Source: Ensifer adhaerens (lineage in GTDB: Bacteria; Pseudomonadota; Alphaproteobacteria; Rhizobiales; Rhizobiaceae). From it: a stretch of DNA of 64,000 bases. Below, piece after piece: positions 18,676-27,413 of this stretch. The stretch covers positions 62,001-126,000 of the forward strand of contig NZ_LGAP01000004.1 in NCBI RefSeq assembly GCF_001270265.1, given 5' to 3'. Under the pieces are notes generated by a model that was not told the DNA's origin, did not search any database, and worked only from the letters and a program-made list of their open reading frames with translations. Positions within the stretch are counted from its first letter, which is position 1, and the number at the start of each line of letters is the position of its first letter. The position numbers and the translations under genes were made by a program.

Positions 18676-18725
18676 GTAGCGGCGGAACTTCCCAGTTCTT
18701 CGCAAACACGTTCCGGAAAGCCCCG

Positions 18726-19136
18726 ATGCCCCCAAACCTCAGCCAGCACGAAGCCCTTGTCTATGTCATGGTGATGATGTCGGCCGTCGACCGGGAGATG
18801 AGCGACGACGAGTTCGCACGTATCGGCAGGCTCGTGCAGTTTCTTCCCGCCTTCGAGGGCTTCGACGAGGACCAGCTTGTGTTGATCGGCCACGAATGCG
18901 CAGCCCAACTTGCCGCCCCTGAAGGCCTCGACATCGTGCTTGAGATCGTACGCGAGGCACTGCCCGAGCGGCTTCACGAAACGGCCTACGCGCTCGCAGT
19001 CGAGATTGCGGCTGCCGACCAGCGCATCCGCAACGAAGAAATCCGCTTCCTTCAGCTGCTGCGCGACCGGCTCGGTCTCGACAAGCTTACCTGCGCGGCG
19101 ATCGAACGGGGTGCCCTCGCCCGCTTCCGCAAGTAG
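18726..19136 (+). CDS. TerB-like tellurite-resistance family protein
   Basis: The 136-residue all-helical protein has the TerB/DjlA-N pattern: MVMMSAVDREMSDDEFARIG at about 15-34 and ALAVEIAAADQRIRNEEIRF near 90, both with the acidic D-x-E/D-x2-E spacing that binds metal in TerB. Members occur in envelope-stress and chaperone contexts. ATG 18726 is 50 bp after the SNase-like gene. The family is well supported; the role is unknown. Confidence 0.8.
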   Translation: MPPNLSQHEALVYVMVMMSAVDREMSDDEFARIGRLVQFLPAFEGFDEDQLVLIGHECAAQLAAPEGLDIVLEIVREALPERLHETAYALAVEIAAADQRIRNEEIRFLQLLRDRLGLDKLTCAAIERGALARFRK

Positions 19137-19232
19137 CGGCAGGCCGTCCAGTCGGCTCACGTGAACGTGTCTTGGCGTGGCGCTGCCAACGCGTGATATC
19201 GCTTCACGGAAACCGGCAGCGAGGCGTAGCAG

Positions 19233-20045
19233 ATGCAGCTTTTCGGCGTGACCGAGCCCCTATGGCGCCTTGCGGCCTTTCTCTCGGTCTTTGCCGCCAT
19301 AGCGGTACTCGAGCTTCTGCATCCGAGGCTGGAGCGGCCGGAACTGCAAAGGGCGCTGAAGGCGCGCCGCTGGTTTACCAACCTGTCGATCCTCGTGTTG
19401 TCCTCGCTTCTGTTGCGGCTGATCTTCCCGGCTGCTGCCACGGGCGCAGCACTTTGGGCCCAGGCGCAGGGATACGGCCTGCTGCCGGCATTGGGCGTTC
19501 CTTCGCTCTTCGCCGGCTTGATCGCCTTCATCGCGCTCGACTTTGCCATCTGGCTCGAACACGTCGCCTTCCACAAGTTCCCCATCCTATGGCGGGTGCA
19601 CCGGGTTCATCATGCCGATCCGGGCGTCGACCTGACCACGGCGTTGCGATTTCATCCGCTGGAGATCGTCGTCTCGATGGTCTGGAAGATCGTGGTTATC
19701 GTCGCACTCGGGGCGCCGGCCGTCGCCGTTCTGCTGTTCGAGATCGTGCTCAACGCCGCTGCCATGTTCAACCATGCCAATCTGCGGCTGCCACTCCGCC
19801 TCGACCGGGCGCTGCGGCCGCTGATCGTCACGCCCGACATGCACCGCATCCACCACTCGACCGAGCGCTCGGAGACGGATTCGAACTACGGCTTCAACCT
19901 GGCGATCTGGGACCGGCTGTTTTCGACCTATACCGATCGACCACGACGGGGCGACGATGGGATCGAAACAGGGCTCTCCGCCTATGGCCGCAGCGAACCG
20001 ACGAAGCTTCTGTGGTCGTTGCTTCTGCCGTTCCGGCGCAGCTGA
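19233..20045 (+). CDS. Sterol desaturase/fatty acid hydroxylase superfamily protein
   Basis: The 270-residue membrane protein has about four helices and the complete di-iron histidine set: HVAFHKFPILWRVHRVHHAD (HxxxH and HxxHH), NHANLRLP, and DMHRIHHSTERSETDSNYGF. Bacterial members hydroxylate or desaturate lipids, for example hopanoids, ornithine lipids or carotenoids. It is a single gene followed by an intergenic repeat. The substrate cannot be inferred. Confidence 0.85.
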   Translation: MQLFGVTEPLWRLAAFLSVFAAIAVLELLHPRLERPELQRALKARRWFTNLSILVLSSLLLRLIFPAAATGAALWAQAQGYGLLPALGVPSLFAGLIAFIALDFAIWLEHVAFHKFPILWRVHRVHHADPGVDLTTALRFHPLEIVVSMVWKIVVIVALGAPAVAVLLFEIVLNAAAMFNHANLRLPLRLDRALRPLIVTPDMHRIHHSTERSETDSNYGFNLAIWDRLFSTYTDRPRRGDDGIETGLSAYGRSEPTKLLWSLLLPFRRS

Positions 20046-20049
20046 TTAA

Positions 20050-20204
20050 ACATGTCGCGCAAAAGTGTGCAGCGGCCTTGCGACAACGACATGCGCGCCA
20101 TAGAGCGTTTCCGCCTTAGACGAACTCGCAGAAACACTCTATCTCTTTGTTTTTACGCATTTCTTGACGGAAAACCGCTTCGCACTTTTCCTGGAAATGC
20201 TTTA
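20050..20204. repeat. Composite intergenic palindromic repeat (second family)
   Basis: The first half (ACATGTCGCGCAAAAGTGTG and onward) matches elements at 26039, 29561 and 41995. The second half has arms AGAGCGTTTC/GAAACACTCT and a GGAAAACCGCTTCGCACTTTTCC segment related to 61787-61833. Two units of the mosaic are joined here. Confidence 0.65.
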
Positions 20205-21035
20205 GTAAATACCGTTCGGGAAATAGCGCAGGTAGATCTCGTCAAGCCGTCCGCTGCGCGAGAGCGCCAGCAAGGCATGGTCGATCGCCTGCGTCAGCGC
20301 CGGCTCGGCCTTGCGGTTCATGATCGTCAGGCCCTCGCCAAGAAAGCGTTGCGAGAAATAGGCGCCGTCGATAAGCGAGCAGCAGCCGGCAGCAGTGCTG
20401 CCGGACACCCAGAAGGAGAGCTGCATGCCGTCGGAAAAGACGGCCGCTATCTCGCCCTTTTGCAGGGCGGCGAGCATCTTATCGCGATCTGGAAAGACCT
20501 TGGCTTCCAGCTTGGGGAAGAAGGCCCTGAACATCACCTCATGCGTGGTGCCGGAAACAACGCCGACCGGCTTGCCCTTCAGGCCCGTGGGATCGGAGAC
20601 GGCACCGGCCGTCTTCGTGTTGACGGCGAAGCGCGCCGGAAGCCGCATGAAGGGCCGGGAGAAGCCGAAGCGCTGGCGCAGCTCCGGGCTGACGGCGATG
20701 CCGGCGGCGATCGCCTCGCCCTGCCCCTCCTCCAGTGCCGGCAGCAGCTCGGCATAGGTCACCGCCTGGATCTGGCATTTGGCTTCGATATCGAGTTCGC
20801 GGCAGATCTCGCGCACCAGATCGACATGGAAGCCCGAAAGCTTGCCCGATTGGTCGATGAAGTTGAACGGCGGGAAATCCACCGTGGTCAGGAACCGCAG
20901 GCGGGCAAGGCCGGTCAGATCCGGCTTGGCAATGCGCTCGCGCGCATCGAACAGATTGGGCAGATCCTTGGGCTGGGCGGCAAGCGAGCCCGCCATCAGA
21001 TACACGCACAGAGCCAGCAGTCGGTGGATTTTCAT
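20202..21035 (-). CDS. Periplasmic amino-acid-type substrate-binding protein (SBP_bac_3)
   Basis: The 277-residue protein has a signal peptide (MKIHRLLALCVYLMAGSLAA) and a family 3 solute-binding domain. LRFLTTVDFPPFNFIDQSGK begins the first lobe, GFHVDLVREICRELDIE follows, and GKPVGVVSGTTHEVMF and EIAAVFSDGMQLSFW form the second. It has no transporter genes alongside, so it may serve a remote ABC system or act as a sensor. Upstream in-frame codons exist, but ATG 21035 gives the clean signal sequence. Ligand unknown, probably a polar amino acid or related compound. Confidence 0.8.
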   Translation of the reverse strand: MKIHRLLALCVYLMAGSLAAQPKDLPNLFDARERIAKPDLTGLARLRFLTTVDFPPFNFIDQSGKLSGFHVDLVREICRELDIEAKCQIQAVTYAELLPALEEGQGEAIAAGIAVSPELRQRFGFSRPFMRLPARFAVNTKTAGAVSDPTGLKGKPVGVVSGTTHEVMFRAFFPKLEAKVFPDRDKMLAALQKGEIAAVFSDGMQLSFWVSGSTAAGCCSLIDGAYFSQRFLGEGLTIMNRKAEPALTQAIDHALLALSRSGRLDEIYLRYFPNGIY

Positions 21036-21221
21036 GGGCAATGGCCAGCGCGTCTCTTGGGTGTTGCGGCACGGCCTGTGCGGCCGCAGATGATTCATGG
21101 GTGACAGCAAGATTAGCCGGACGGAACCGGGCTGGCTACTGGCTTCGGAGCCCTACGTTTCGGACCGTCGCACTCAGGAGCGCCGGCTCAAAACCCGGTG
21201 GGTTGATCTCGAGGAAAAAAG

Positions 21222-21296
21222 TGGAGCGGGTGATCGGGATCGAACCGACGACATCAAGCTTGGGAAGCTGGCGTTCTACCACTGAACTACACCCGC
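21222..21296 (-). tRNA. tRNA-Gly (anticodon CCC)
   Basis: A full cloverleaf reads on the minus strand: acceptor GCGGGTG pairs with CACCCGC, D-loop AGTGGTAG, anticodon loop TTCCCAA and T-loop TTCGATC, with an encoded CCA end. The anticodon stem has one C-U mismatch (CCAGC/GCTTG). Confidence 0.93.
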
Positions 21297-21376
21297 AGCG
21301 CCTCGGAAACTTCCTCAACCGCATGCATCTGTCAAGGACCGTTGCGCCGCGTCGCCGCGCAACGGCACTTTTTCTG

Positions 21377-22474
21377 TTAGTTCGCGTGGAAATGCTTGGA
21401 GAGCTTGAGGCCCTGCGCCTGATAGTTGGAGCCGAGGCCGAGCCCGTAAAGCCCCTCCGGACGCTCCAGCATGTGCTCATAGACCAACCGGCCGACGATC
21501 TGGCCGTGCTCCAGGATGAAAGGAACCTCGTGGCTTCGCACTTCGAGCACCGCCCGACTGCCGCTGCCGCCGGCAGACGCATGGCCGAAGCCCGGGTCGA
21601 AGAAGCCGGCATAATGCACGCGGAATTCGCCGACCAACGGATCGAACGGCGTCATCTCGGCGGCGTAGAGCGGCGGAACGTGCACGGCTTCGCGCGACAC
21701 GAGAATGTAGAACTCGTCGGGATCGAGGATCAGCTCGTCGCGCCCGCGGCTGTAGAGCGGCTCCCAGAAGTCGAACACGGCGTGCTGCGCCTTTTTGTCG
21801 ACATCGACGACTGCGGTGTGATGCTTGCCGCGGTAGCCGATCAGCCCGTCCGGCCCGGTGCCCTTGAGATCGATCGAGAGCGCGATTCCGCCGCCGCTGA
21901 CATTTGGCTTGTCGCTTGCAACCAGCACATCGCTTTCATGCAGTGCCAGCAGTTCCTGTTCGGAGAGCAGCGACTGGCCGATGCGGAAACGGATCTGCGA
22001 CAGCCGCGAACCACGCCGCACGACGATCGGGAAGGTGCGAGGACTGATTTCGAGATAGAGCGGCCCGCGATATCCCGCCGGGATCTTGTCGAACTCCTGG
22101 GCGCGATCGGTGATGACGCGGGTGAAGATGTCGAGGCGGCCGGTGGAGCTTTTCGGGTTCGCCGAAGCCGACATGTTCTCCGGCAGGTCGAGGCTTTCCA
22201 TCAGCGGCACGATGTAGACGCAGCCGGTCTCCAGCACGGCGCCGTCGGAGAGATCGACGACATGCAGTTTCAGTCGATCGAGCTTGTCGGCAACGAGATG
22301 CGCCGGGCCCGGCATGAAGCTCGCGCGCACGCGAAATGCCGTGGCGCCAAGGCGCAGATCGAGGCTTGCCGGCTGGATCTGATCGGCATCCAGCGCCTTT
22401 TCGCTTTTCAAGCGTCCGGTCGTGAACAGCGCGGCGATCGCGCGGTCGGCCAAAATCCCAGTCTCGCGGCCCAT
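21377..22474 (-). CDS. dcd: 2'-deoxycytidine 5'-triphosphate deaminase, duplicated-domain form
   Basis: The 365-residue enzyme converts dCTP to dUTP for dTMP synthesis. It is nearly twice the length of E. coli Dcd (about 190). Both halves show dUTPase-like beta blocks: LDADQIQPASLDLRLG and NKSS-like SANPKSSTGRLDIF in the first, with GGIALSIDLKG and PDEFYILVSREAVHVPPLYA in the second. This long form is usual in Rhizobiales. ATG 22474 follows AAAAGAGGATCGAA and starts MGRETGILADRAI. It diverges from the metZ riboswitch promoter. Confidence 0.85.
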   Translation of the reverse strand: MGRETGILADRAIAALFTTGRLKSEKALDADQIQPASLDLRLGATAFRVRASFMPGPAHLVADKLDRLKLHVVDLSDGAVLETGCVYIVPLMESLDLPENMSASANPKSSTGRLDIFTRVITDRAQEFDKIPAGYRGPLYLEISPRTFPIVVRRGSRLSQIRFRIGQSLLSEQELLALHESDVLVASDKPNVSGGGIALSIDLKGTGPDGLIGYRGKHHTAVVDVDKKAQHAVFDFWEPLYSRGRDELILDPDEFYILVSREAVHVPPLYAAEMTPFDPLVGEFRVHYAGFFDPGFGHASAGGSGSRAVLEVRSHEVPFILEHGQIVGRLVYEHMLERPEGLYGLGLGSNYQAQGLKLSKHFHAN

Positions 22475-22518
22475 TTCGATCCTCTTTTCAGTTGCGAGAC
22501 AAAACCAAACTCCAGGAA

Positions 22519-22547
22519 TTGACGCAAGCGCACCCAAGCAGTATTGG
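22519..22547 (+). promoter_or_regulatory. Predicted promoter of metZ
   Basis: TTGACG and TATTGG are separated by 17 bp, which places the start of transcription a few bases before the SAM-II aptamer. Confidence 0.5.
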
Positions 22548-22555
22548 AGCTTTAT

Positions 22556-22625
22556 CCCGTGGTGATTTGGCCGGTCGGCTTGCAGCCACGTTAAACAAGT
22601 AGCTAAAAAGGCCGGGTATCAAACC
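22556..22625 (+). promoter_or_regulatory. SAM-II riboswitch
   Basis: The aptamer contains the conserved CGTGGTGATTTGG, CTTGCAGCCACG, TTAAACAAGT and GCTAAAAAG blocks of SAM-II. P1 pairs CGTGG (22558-22562) with CCACG (22586-22590). SAM-II switches precede met genes in Rhizobiales and repress them when S-adenosylmethionine is plentiful. It is followed by a terminator and then metZ. Confidence 0.92.
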
Positions 22626-22651
22626 GGCCCTTCACGCGGCCGGTTTTTTTT
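22622..22651 (+). terminator. Expression-platform terminator of the metZ leader
   Basis: AACCGGCC (22622-22629) pairs with GGCCGGTT (22638-22645), followed by an uninterrupted T-run. Its 5' arm directly follows the riboswitch core, as expected for transcriptional attenuation. Confidence 0.85.
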
Positions 22652-22672
22652 GTTTTTGAAGGTGACCGTCAC

Positions 22673-23857
22673 ATGAGCAAAAACTGGCGCCCGGCAACCC
22701 AACTCGTCCACGGCGGAACGACCCGCTCCCAGCATGGCGAGACGTCCGAGGCGATCTTCCTCACCCAGGGCTTCGTCTACGAGACATCCGAGGCGGCGGA
22801 AGCGCGCTTCAAGGGCGAGACCGAGGGCTTCATCTATGCCCGTTACGGCAGCCCCACCAACGACATGTTCGAAAAGCGCATGTGCATGCTGGAAGGCGCA
22901 GAAGATGCGCGCGCCACGGCATCGGGCATGGCCGCCGTCGCTTCCGCCATTCTATGCCAGCTGAAGGCCGGCGACCATATCGTCGCTGCCCGCGCCCTCT
23001 TCGGCTCCTGCCGCTGGGTGGTCGAAACGCTGGCCCCGAAATACGGGATCGAATGCACCCTGGTCGACGGCCGCGATCTCGCCAACTGGGAAAAGGCAAT
23101 CCAGAAGAACACCAAGGTCTTCTTCCTGGAAAGCCCGACCAACCCGACGCTCGAAGTCATCGACATTGCCGGCGTATCCAAGCTCGCCAACCAGATCGGC
23201 GCCAAGGTGGTGGTCGACAACGTCTTCGCCACGCCGCTTTTCCAGAAGCCGCTGGAGCTCGGTGCACATATCGTCGTCTACTCCGCCACCAAACACATCG
23301 ACGGCCAGGGCCGTTGCCTCGGCGGTGTGGTTCTGTCCGACAAGGACTGGATCAACGAGCACCTGCACGATTACTTCCGCCACACCGGTCCGGCGATGTC
23401 GCCGTTCAACGCCTGGACGCTGCTGAAGGGCATCGAGACCCTGCCGTTGCGCGTCAAGCAGCAGACGGAGAACGCGCGCCGCGTCGCCGACTTCCTAGCC
23501 GAGCAGCCGCAGGTCGCCAAGGTGATCTACCCCGGCCGCAAGGATCACCCGCAGGCAGACATCATCGCCAAGCAGATGAGCGGCGGATCGACACTCGTCG
23601 CCTTCGAACTCAAGGGTGGCAAGGACGCGGCCTTCGCGCTGCAGAACGCACTGCAGATCGCCCGCATCTCCAACAATCTCGGCGATTCCAAGAGCCTGAT
23701 CACGCATCCGGCAACGACGACGCACAAGAACCTGACGGACGAGGCCCGCGACGAGCTCGGTATTTCGGCCGGCACCGTGCGTTTCTCCGCCGGCATCGAG
23801 GACGGCGACGACATCGTCGAGGACTTCGCCCGCGCGCTGAAGGCCGTCAAGGCCTGA
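22673..23857 (+). CDS. metZ: O-succinylhomoserine sulfhydrylase
   Basis: This 394-residue PLP enzyme of the Cys/Met-metabolism family makes homocysteine directly from O-succinylhomoserine and sulfide. The PLP lysine lies in YSATKHIDGQGRCLGGVV (near residue 210). Other blocks are GFIYARYGSPTNDMFEKRM and the C-terminal SLGTVRFSAGIED-like SAGTVRFSAGIEDGDDI. The SAM-II leader and the GTxxSLGG-type N-terminus support MetZ over cystathionine gamma-synthase. AAGGTGACCGTCAC precedes the ATG. A GC-rich hairpin (23871-23897) separates it from the convergent gene. Confidence 0.92.
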   Translation: MSKNWRPATQLVHGGTTRSQHGETSEAIFLTQGFVYETSEAAEARFKGETEGFIYARYGSPTNDMFEKRMCMLEGAEDARATASGMAAVASAILCQLKAGDHIVAARALFGSCRWVVETLAPKYGIECTLVDGRDLANWEKAIQKNTKVFFLESPTNPTLEVIDIAGVSKLANQIGAKVVVDNVFATPLFQKPLELGAHIVVYSATKHIDGQGRCLGGVVLSDKDWINEHLHDYFRHTGPAMSPFNAWTLLKGIETLPLRVKQQTENARRVADFLAEQPQVAKVIYPGRKDHPQADIIAKQMSGGSTLVAFELKGGKDAAFALQNALQIARISNNLGDSKSLITHPATTTHKNLTDEARDELGISAGTVRFSAGIEDGDDIVEDFARALKAVKA

Positions 23858-23897
23858 GATCAAACAAGTACGGCCGCCCCGAGATCGGTGGCGGCCG

Positions 23898-24512
23898 CTA
23901 CGGCGCGTCGCGAAATTGCATCCGCGCAAGAACGATGCGCGACAGCGCCGTATAGAGGCAGACGAGCGCAAACAGCGCCGCCAGCACCGGAAACCACGTC
24001 GGGAACAGGCAGAAGGCCAGGAAGACGACAATCGTCTCCGTCGCCTCCGCGAGCCCAGTGGTGAAGTAAAGCGATTTTGCCCCCCGCACATCCGTCGTCA
24101 TCGATCGCTTCTCGGCCATAACGGCATAGGCGAGGAAACTCGATCCATTGACGTAGAACGAGAAGAGCAGCAGTCCGCCGGCAAGACCATTGGCCTGCGG
24201 ATCGGCGACGATGAAGCCGAGCGGGATGGCGCCGTAGAAGACGAAGTCGAGCACGATGTCGAGGAAACCGCCGAAATCGGTCTTGCGTGTCGCTCGCGCC
24301 ACCGCGCCGTCGAGACCATCGCAAAGCCGACTGACAACGATGACGGCGGCCGCTGCAAGATAATATTGCCCGGCAATCAGGAGGGCGGCAACGAGGCCGA
24401 GCGCGAGGCCGGTCATCGTGACTGCATTGGCGCTGACACCTCTTTGGGCGAGCGCCGCACCCAGCCGATCCAGCCTCGGACCCAGGCGTTTTCTCACCGC
24501 GCCATCAAGCAT
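23898..24512 (-). CDS. CDP-alcohol phosphatidyltransferase family protein
   Basis: The 204-residue inner-membrane enzyme has the catalytic CDP-OH-P motif DGLDGAVARATRKTDFGGFL followed by DIVLDF (the D-G-x2-A-R-x8-G-x3-D-x3-D pattern) at about residues 65-90. About six helices surround it. The family transfers phospho-groups from CDP-alcohols to form phospholipids. No neighbour fixes the acceptor, so a pgsA or pcs name is not justified. Confidence 0.85.
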   Translation of the reverse strand: MLDGAVRKRLGPRLDRLGAALAQRGVSANAVTMTGLALGLVAALLIAGQYYLAAAAVIVVSRLCDGLDGAVARATRKTDFGGFLDIVLDFVFYGAIPLGFIVADPQANGLAGGLLLFSFYVNGSSFLAYAVMAEKRSMTTDVRGAKSLYFTTGLAEATETIVVFLAFCLFPTWFPVLAALFALVCLYTALSRIVLARMQFRDAP

Positions 24513-24623
24513 AGGCCTCGCCTTCCCGCATCTTGGTCGCGGACGCCTGCAATCCTGCCGTTATTCTTGACGAAACCATATTGCTGTAGAATACCCTGAA
24601 AGACTTGAAACAAGGTGTTGCCC

Positions 24624-25016
24624 ATGTATCGCGCGCTCACTCGCGACATAGAAGTTACGGTGGAGCCGTACTATCTGGAAGAGCAATCTGACCCGGATGA
24701 CAGCCGCTACGTCTGGGGCTACCGCATCGTCATCTCCAACCATTCTGCCGAGACGGTTCGGCTGATGACGCGCTACTGGCACATCACCGACGAGAACGGT
24801 CAGGTGGATGAGGTCAGCGGCCCCGGCGTCATCGGCGAGCAGCCGTTGCTGAACCCGGGCGACACCTACGAATACTCCTCCGGATGCCCGCTGGATACGC
24901 CGTCGGGCGTGATGTTCGGCCACTACAGCATGGAATCGGAAGGCGGGGAAACCTTCAAAGTGGCCATCCCCGCCTTCTCGCTCGATTCACCAGGGCTCGT
25001 TCGAACCCTGAATTGA
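24624..25016 (+). CDS. apaG: ApaG protein
   Basis: The 130-residue fibronectin-III-like protein carries the ApaG patterns [20 protein letters not shown] and [20 protein letters not shown], with [18 protein letters not shown] after them. It is linked to Co2+/Mg2+ efflux phenotypes in enterobacteria; its molecular role is unproven. ATG 24624 has AAGGTG upstream; GTG 24615 would add three residues. It ends 6 bp from the convergent hslO stop. Confidence 0.9.
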   Translation: MYRALTRDIEVTVEPYYLEEQSDPDDSRYVWGYRIVISNHSAETVRLMTRYWHITDENGQVDEVSGPGVIGEQPLLNPGDTYEYSSGCPLDTPSGVMFGHYSMESEGGETFKVAIPAFSLDSPGLVRTLN

Positions 25017-25022
25017 CACATC

Positions 25023-26018
25023 CTACTGCTGACGGACTTCGCTTGCCTCGAAGCGATAGGTGGTCGAGCAGAACTCGCACGTCACCTTGATCAAGCCGTC
25101 CTCGATCGTGCTCTCGATATCGTCGGCATGCAGCCCGGTCAGCACCGAACGGATCTTTTCGCGCGAGCAGCTGCAGCGATCATAGACCGCCTGTGGCTGG
25201 TAGACGCGAACGCCGCGCTCGTGGAACAGCCGATAGAGCAGGCGTTCCGTGCCGACCATGGGGTCGGTCAGTTCGTCGGCATCGATCGTCTCGACCATGA
25301 CCTTGGCTTCCGCCCAGAGATCATCCTCGTCGAAGAGGTCCTCGTTGTCGTCGCCGTCGTCGTCGCCACCCGAGAGATCCGGCTGACGCATGCGCTCCGG
25401 CGCATCCGGCAGGAACTGCGCGACCATGCCGCCGGCACGCCAGCGATGGCGGGGCTTGCCGTTCTCATCGCGGTCAAGCAGTTCGGCGACGCCAAGCCGT
25501 ACCTTGGTCGGGATCTGTTCCGACTGGCGGAAGTAGACGCCGGCGATTTCCTCGAGCGTGGCGCCATCGAGCGCAACGATGCCCTGATAGCGCTGGGTAT
25601 GGGCGCCCTGATCGATGGTGAAGGCGAGAACGCCCTTGCCGAGCAGCTCGTGCGATTGCGTGCGTCCGTCCTTCAGAGCTTCAGCCAACGCCTCCTCATT
25701 GAAGCGGGCATAGGCGCGCACCCGATCGGGCGTGGCAAAGTCGGCAACCACGAGATCGACCGGACCGTCGCCCTTCGTCTGAACGATAAGCTTGCCTTCG
25801 AACTTCAGCGACGTGCCGAGCAACACGGTCAGCACGACGGTCTCGGCAACGAGCCGAGCGACCGGAAGCGGATAGTTGTGGCGCTCAAGGATTGCATCGA
25901 GCATCGGGCCGAGCTGAACGGCACGGCCACGCACGTCGAGGCCTTCCACCTGGAAGGGCACGACATGGTCGTCACCGGCAAAATCGAATTCGCCAAGTCC
26001 TGGTGCCATCTCTGTCAT
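25023..26018 (-). CDS. hslO: Hsp33 redox-regulated chaperone
   Basis: The 331-residue protein is activated as a holdase by oxidation. The C-terminal zinc switch is present: RCSCSREKIRSVL and later CEFCSTTYRFE, giving the C-x-C...C-x2-C set. The N-terminal substrate-binding domain includes LDAILERHNYPLPVARLVAE. An acidic insertion (DDDGDDNEDLFDEDD, about residues 220-235) is longer than in E. coli. It lies downstream of argF after a 345-bp gap that holds a repeat and a possible structured RNA. Confidence 0.92.
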   Translation of the reverse strand: MTEMAPGLGEFDFAGDDHVVPFQVEGLDVRGRAVQLGPMLDAILERHNYPLPVARLVAETVVLTVLLGTSLKFEGKLIVQTKGDGPVDLVVADFATPDRVRAYARFNEEALAEALKDGRTQSHELLGKGVLAFTIDQGAHTQRYQGIVALDGATLEEIAGVYFRQSEQIPTKVRLGVAELLDRDENGKPRHRWRAGGMVAQFLPDAPERMRQPDLSGGDDDGDDNEDLFDEDDLWAEAKVMVETIDADELTDPMVGTERLLYRLFHERGVRVYQPQAVYDRCSCSREKIRSVLTGLHADDIESTIEDGLIKVTCEFCSTTYRFEASEVRQQ

Positions 26019-26038
26019 CTGCTGCTCCTTACGTCACT

Positions 26039-26139
26039 AAAGCGCGTCGCGATCGCCAGGATTCGCGGACTGCGCTTTAAGTTTTTGTTCTTGCGCATGT
26101 CGCTATCGCAAAACCGCTGCGCACTTTTCCGCGACATGC
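26039..26139. repeat. Intergenic palindromic repeat, second family
   Basis: It begins AAAGCGCGTCGCGATCGCCA and ends in CGCACTTTTCCGCGACATG. It is the same element as at 41995-42092, and the reverse complement of 29561-29661. Confidence 0.65.
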
Positions 26140-26148
26140 TCTGGAGAA

Positions 26149-26288
26149 GGCCGCGCAGAGGACATAAACATCCCCCGGCGCGGCCTGCCCGTTACCCTAT
26201 TTGATCCCGCCAGAAACGGATTTGTCCAGCAGGCATGTGCCGTTTTGCCGGCCACCCATGCGCTGCCTGTCGCCAGGTTACGTCCGTT
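26149..26288 (-). ncRNA. Possible structured RNA between argF and hslO
   Basis: Nested pairings are visible: AACGGA (26215-26220) with TCCGTT (26283-26288), GCAGGCAT (26229-26236) with ATGC/CTGC (26258-26266), and GCCG/CGGC around a 6-nt loop. A separate long hairpin with 8-bp GGCCGCGC arms is at 26149-26185. The rod-like form could be a 6S-like RNA or the hslO leader. Strand and identity are uncertain; the minus strand is chosen because both flanking genes are on it. Confidence 0.3.
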
Positions 26289-26364
26289 GTTTCCACCCCG
26301 GAACGTCCCGCATGCGGCCTAAATCGGGTCGCATGCAGGTAATTTCAATAGGCAGACGCGCCGA

Positions 26365-27282
26365 TCAGACGAGCCCCATGCACCAGGCGATGATCGACTT
26401 CTGCGCATGCAGCCTGTTTTCGGCCTCGTCGAACACCACCGACTGCGGGCCGTCGATGACCTCGTCGGTCACTTCCTCGCCGCGGTGCGCCGGCAGGCAG
26501 TGCATGAACAGCGCGTCCGGCGACGCGTGCTTCATCAATGCTTCGTTGACCTGGAACGGCTGGAAGACATTGTGGCCGCGGGCGCGATGCTCCTGGTTCA
26601 TGGAGATCCAGGTGTCGGTGACGACGCAATGGGCACCGGCAACGGCCTGTTCGGCCTCATGGCAAAGCAGGATCTCGCCGCCATTGTTGCGCGCCCAGTT
26701 GAGGATCTTGTCATGCGGCTCGGAGCCGAGCGGCACCGCCATGTTCATGCGGTAGCCGAAACGGGCCGAGCCCTCGATCAGCGAGTGAAGCACGTTGTTG
26801 CCGTCACCGGTCCAGGCGATGGTCTTGCCCTTCACCGGCCCGCGGTGTTCCTCGAAGGTCATGATATCAGCCATGATCTGGCAGGGATGGGTGTCGTCTG
26901 TCAGGCCGTTGATAACAGGCACCGTCGCGTGTTCGGCCAACTCGAGAAGGCGGCGATGGTCGGTGGTGCGGATCATGATCGCGTCCACATAGCGCGACAG
27001 CACCTTGGCGGTGTCGCCGATGGTCTCTGCGCGACCGAGCTGCATCTCGGTGCCCGAGAGGAACAGGGTTTCGCCGCCGAGCTGGCGCATGCCGACATCG
27101 AAGGAGACGCGCGTACGGGTGGAGGGCTTTTCGAAGATCATCGCCAGCATCTTGCCGGCGAGCGGCTTCTCGGCAGTTCCGGCCTTGGTTGCCGTCTTTC
27201 GCACGCGTGCATCGTCGATGATCGTGCGCAGATCCGCCGCCGTCATGGCCGAAAGATCGATGAAGTGTCTTGTGCCTGCCAT
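26365..27282 (-). CDS. argF: Ornithine carbamoyltransferase
   Basis: The 305-residue enzyme of arginine synthesis joins carbamoyl phosphate and ornithine to citrulline. The carbamoyl-phosphate site [20 protein letters not shown] is near residue 50 and the ornithine-site block [20 protein letters not shown] near the C-terminus. HxxQ-type [14 protein letters not shown] is present. ATG 27282 has AGGA 10 nt upstream; a TTG codon at 27291 is less likely. It follows argD by about 130 bp in the same orientation, so the pair is probably one unit. Confidence 0.95.
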   Translation of the reverse strand: MAGTRHFIDLSAMTAADLRTIIDDARVRKTATKAGTAEKPLAGKMLAMIFEKPSTRTRVSFDVGMRQLGGETLFLSGTEMQLGRAETIGDTAKVLSRYVDAIMIRTTDHRRLLELAEHATVPVINGLTDDTHPCQIMADIMTFEEHRGPVKGKTIAWTGDGNNVLHSLIEGSARFGYRMNMAVPLGSEPHDKILNWARNNGGEILLCHEAEQAVAGAHCVVTDTWISMNQEHRARGHNVFQPFQVNEALMKHASPDALFMHCLPAHRGEEVTDEVIDGPQSVVFDEAENRLHAQKSIIAWCMGLV

Positions 27283-27413
27283 CGTACTCAATTCCTGTCC
27301 TCAGAATGGCCCCTGACGCACGACCGGTGTCGAAGAGCACAATAGACGCTTCGACACCTCAGGTGCGCGCATGGACCCATGGGAAAATCGCTGCCGATCT
27401 CCGGGTTCAAAAA

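Larger units (their letters stand above)
26019..26364. other. hslO-argF intergenic region
   Basis: This 346-bp gap holds a second-family palindromic repeat (26039-26139), a strong GC hairpin (26149-26185) and the nested inverted repeats at 26215-26288. No protein gene is evident. Confidence 0.6.

Noticed and set aside
23871-23897. GC hairpin between metZ and the CDP-alcohol phosphotransferase gene as terminator
   Set aside because: The 8-bp stem is clear, but there is no U-tract on either strand, so I do not call it a terminator.
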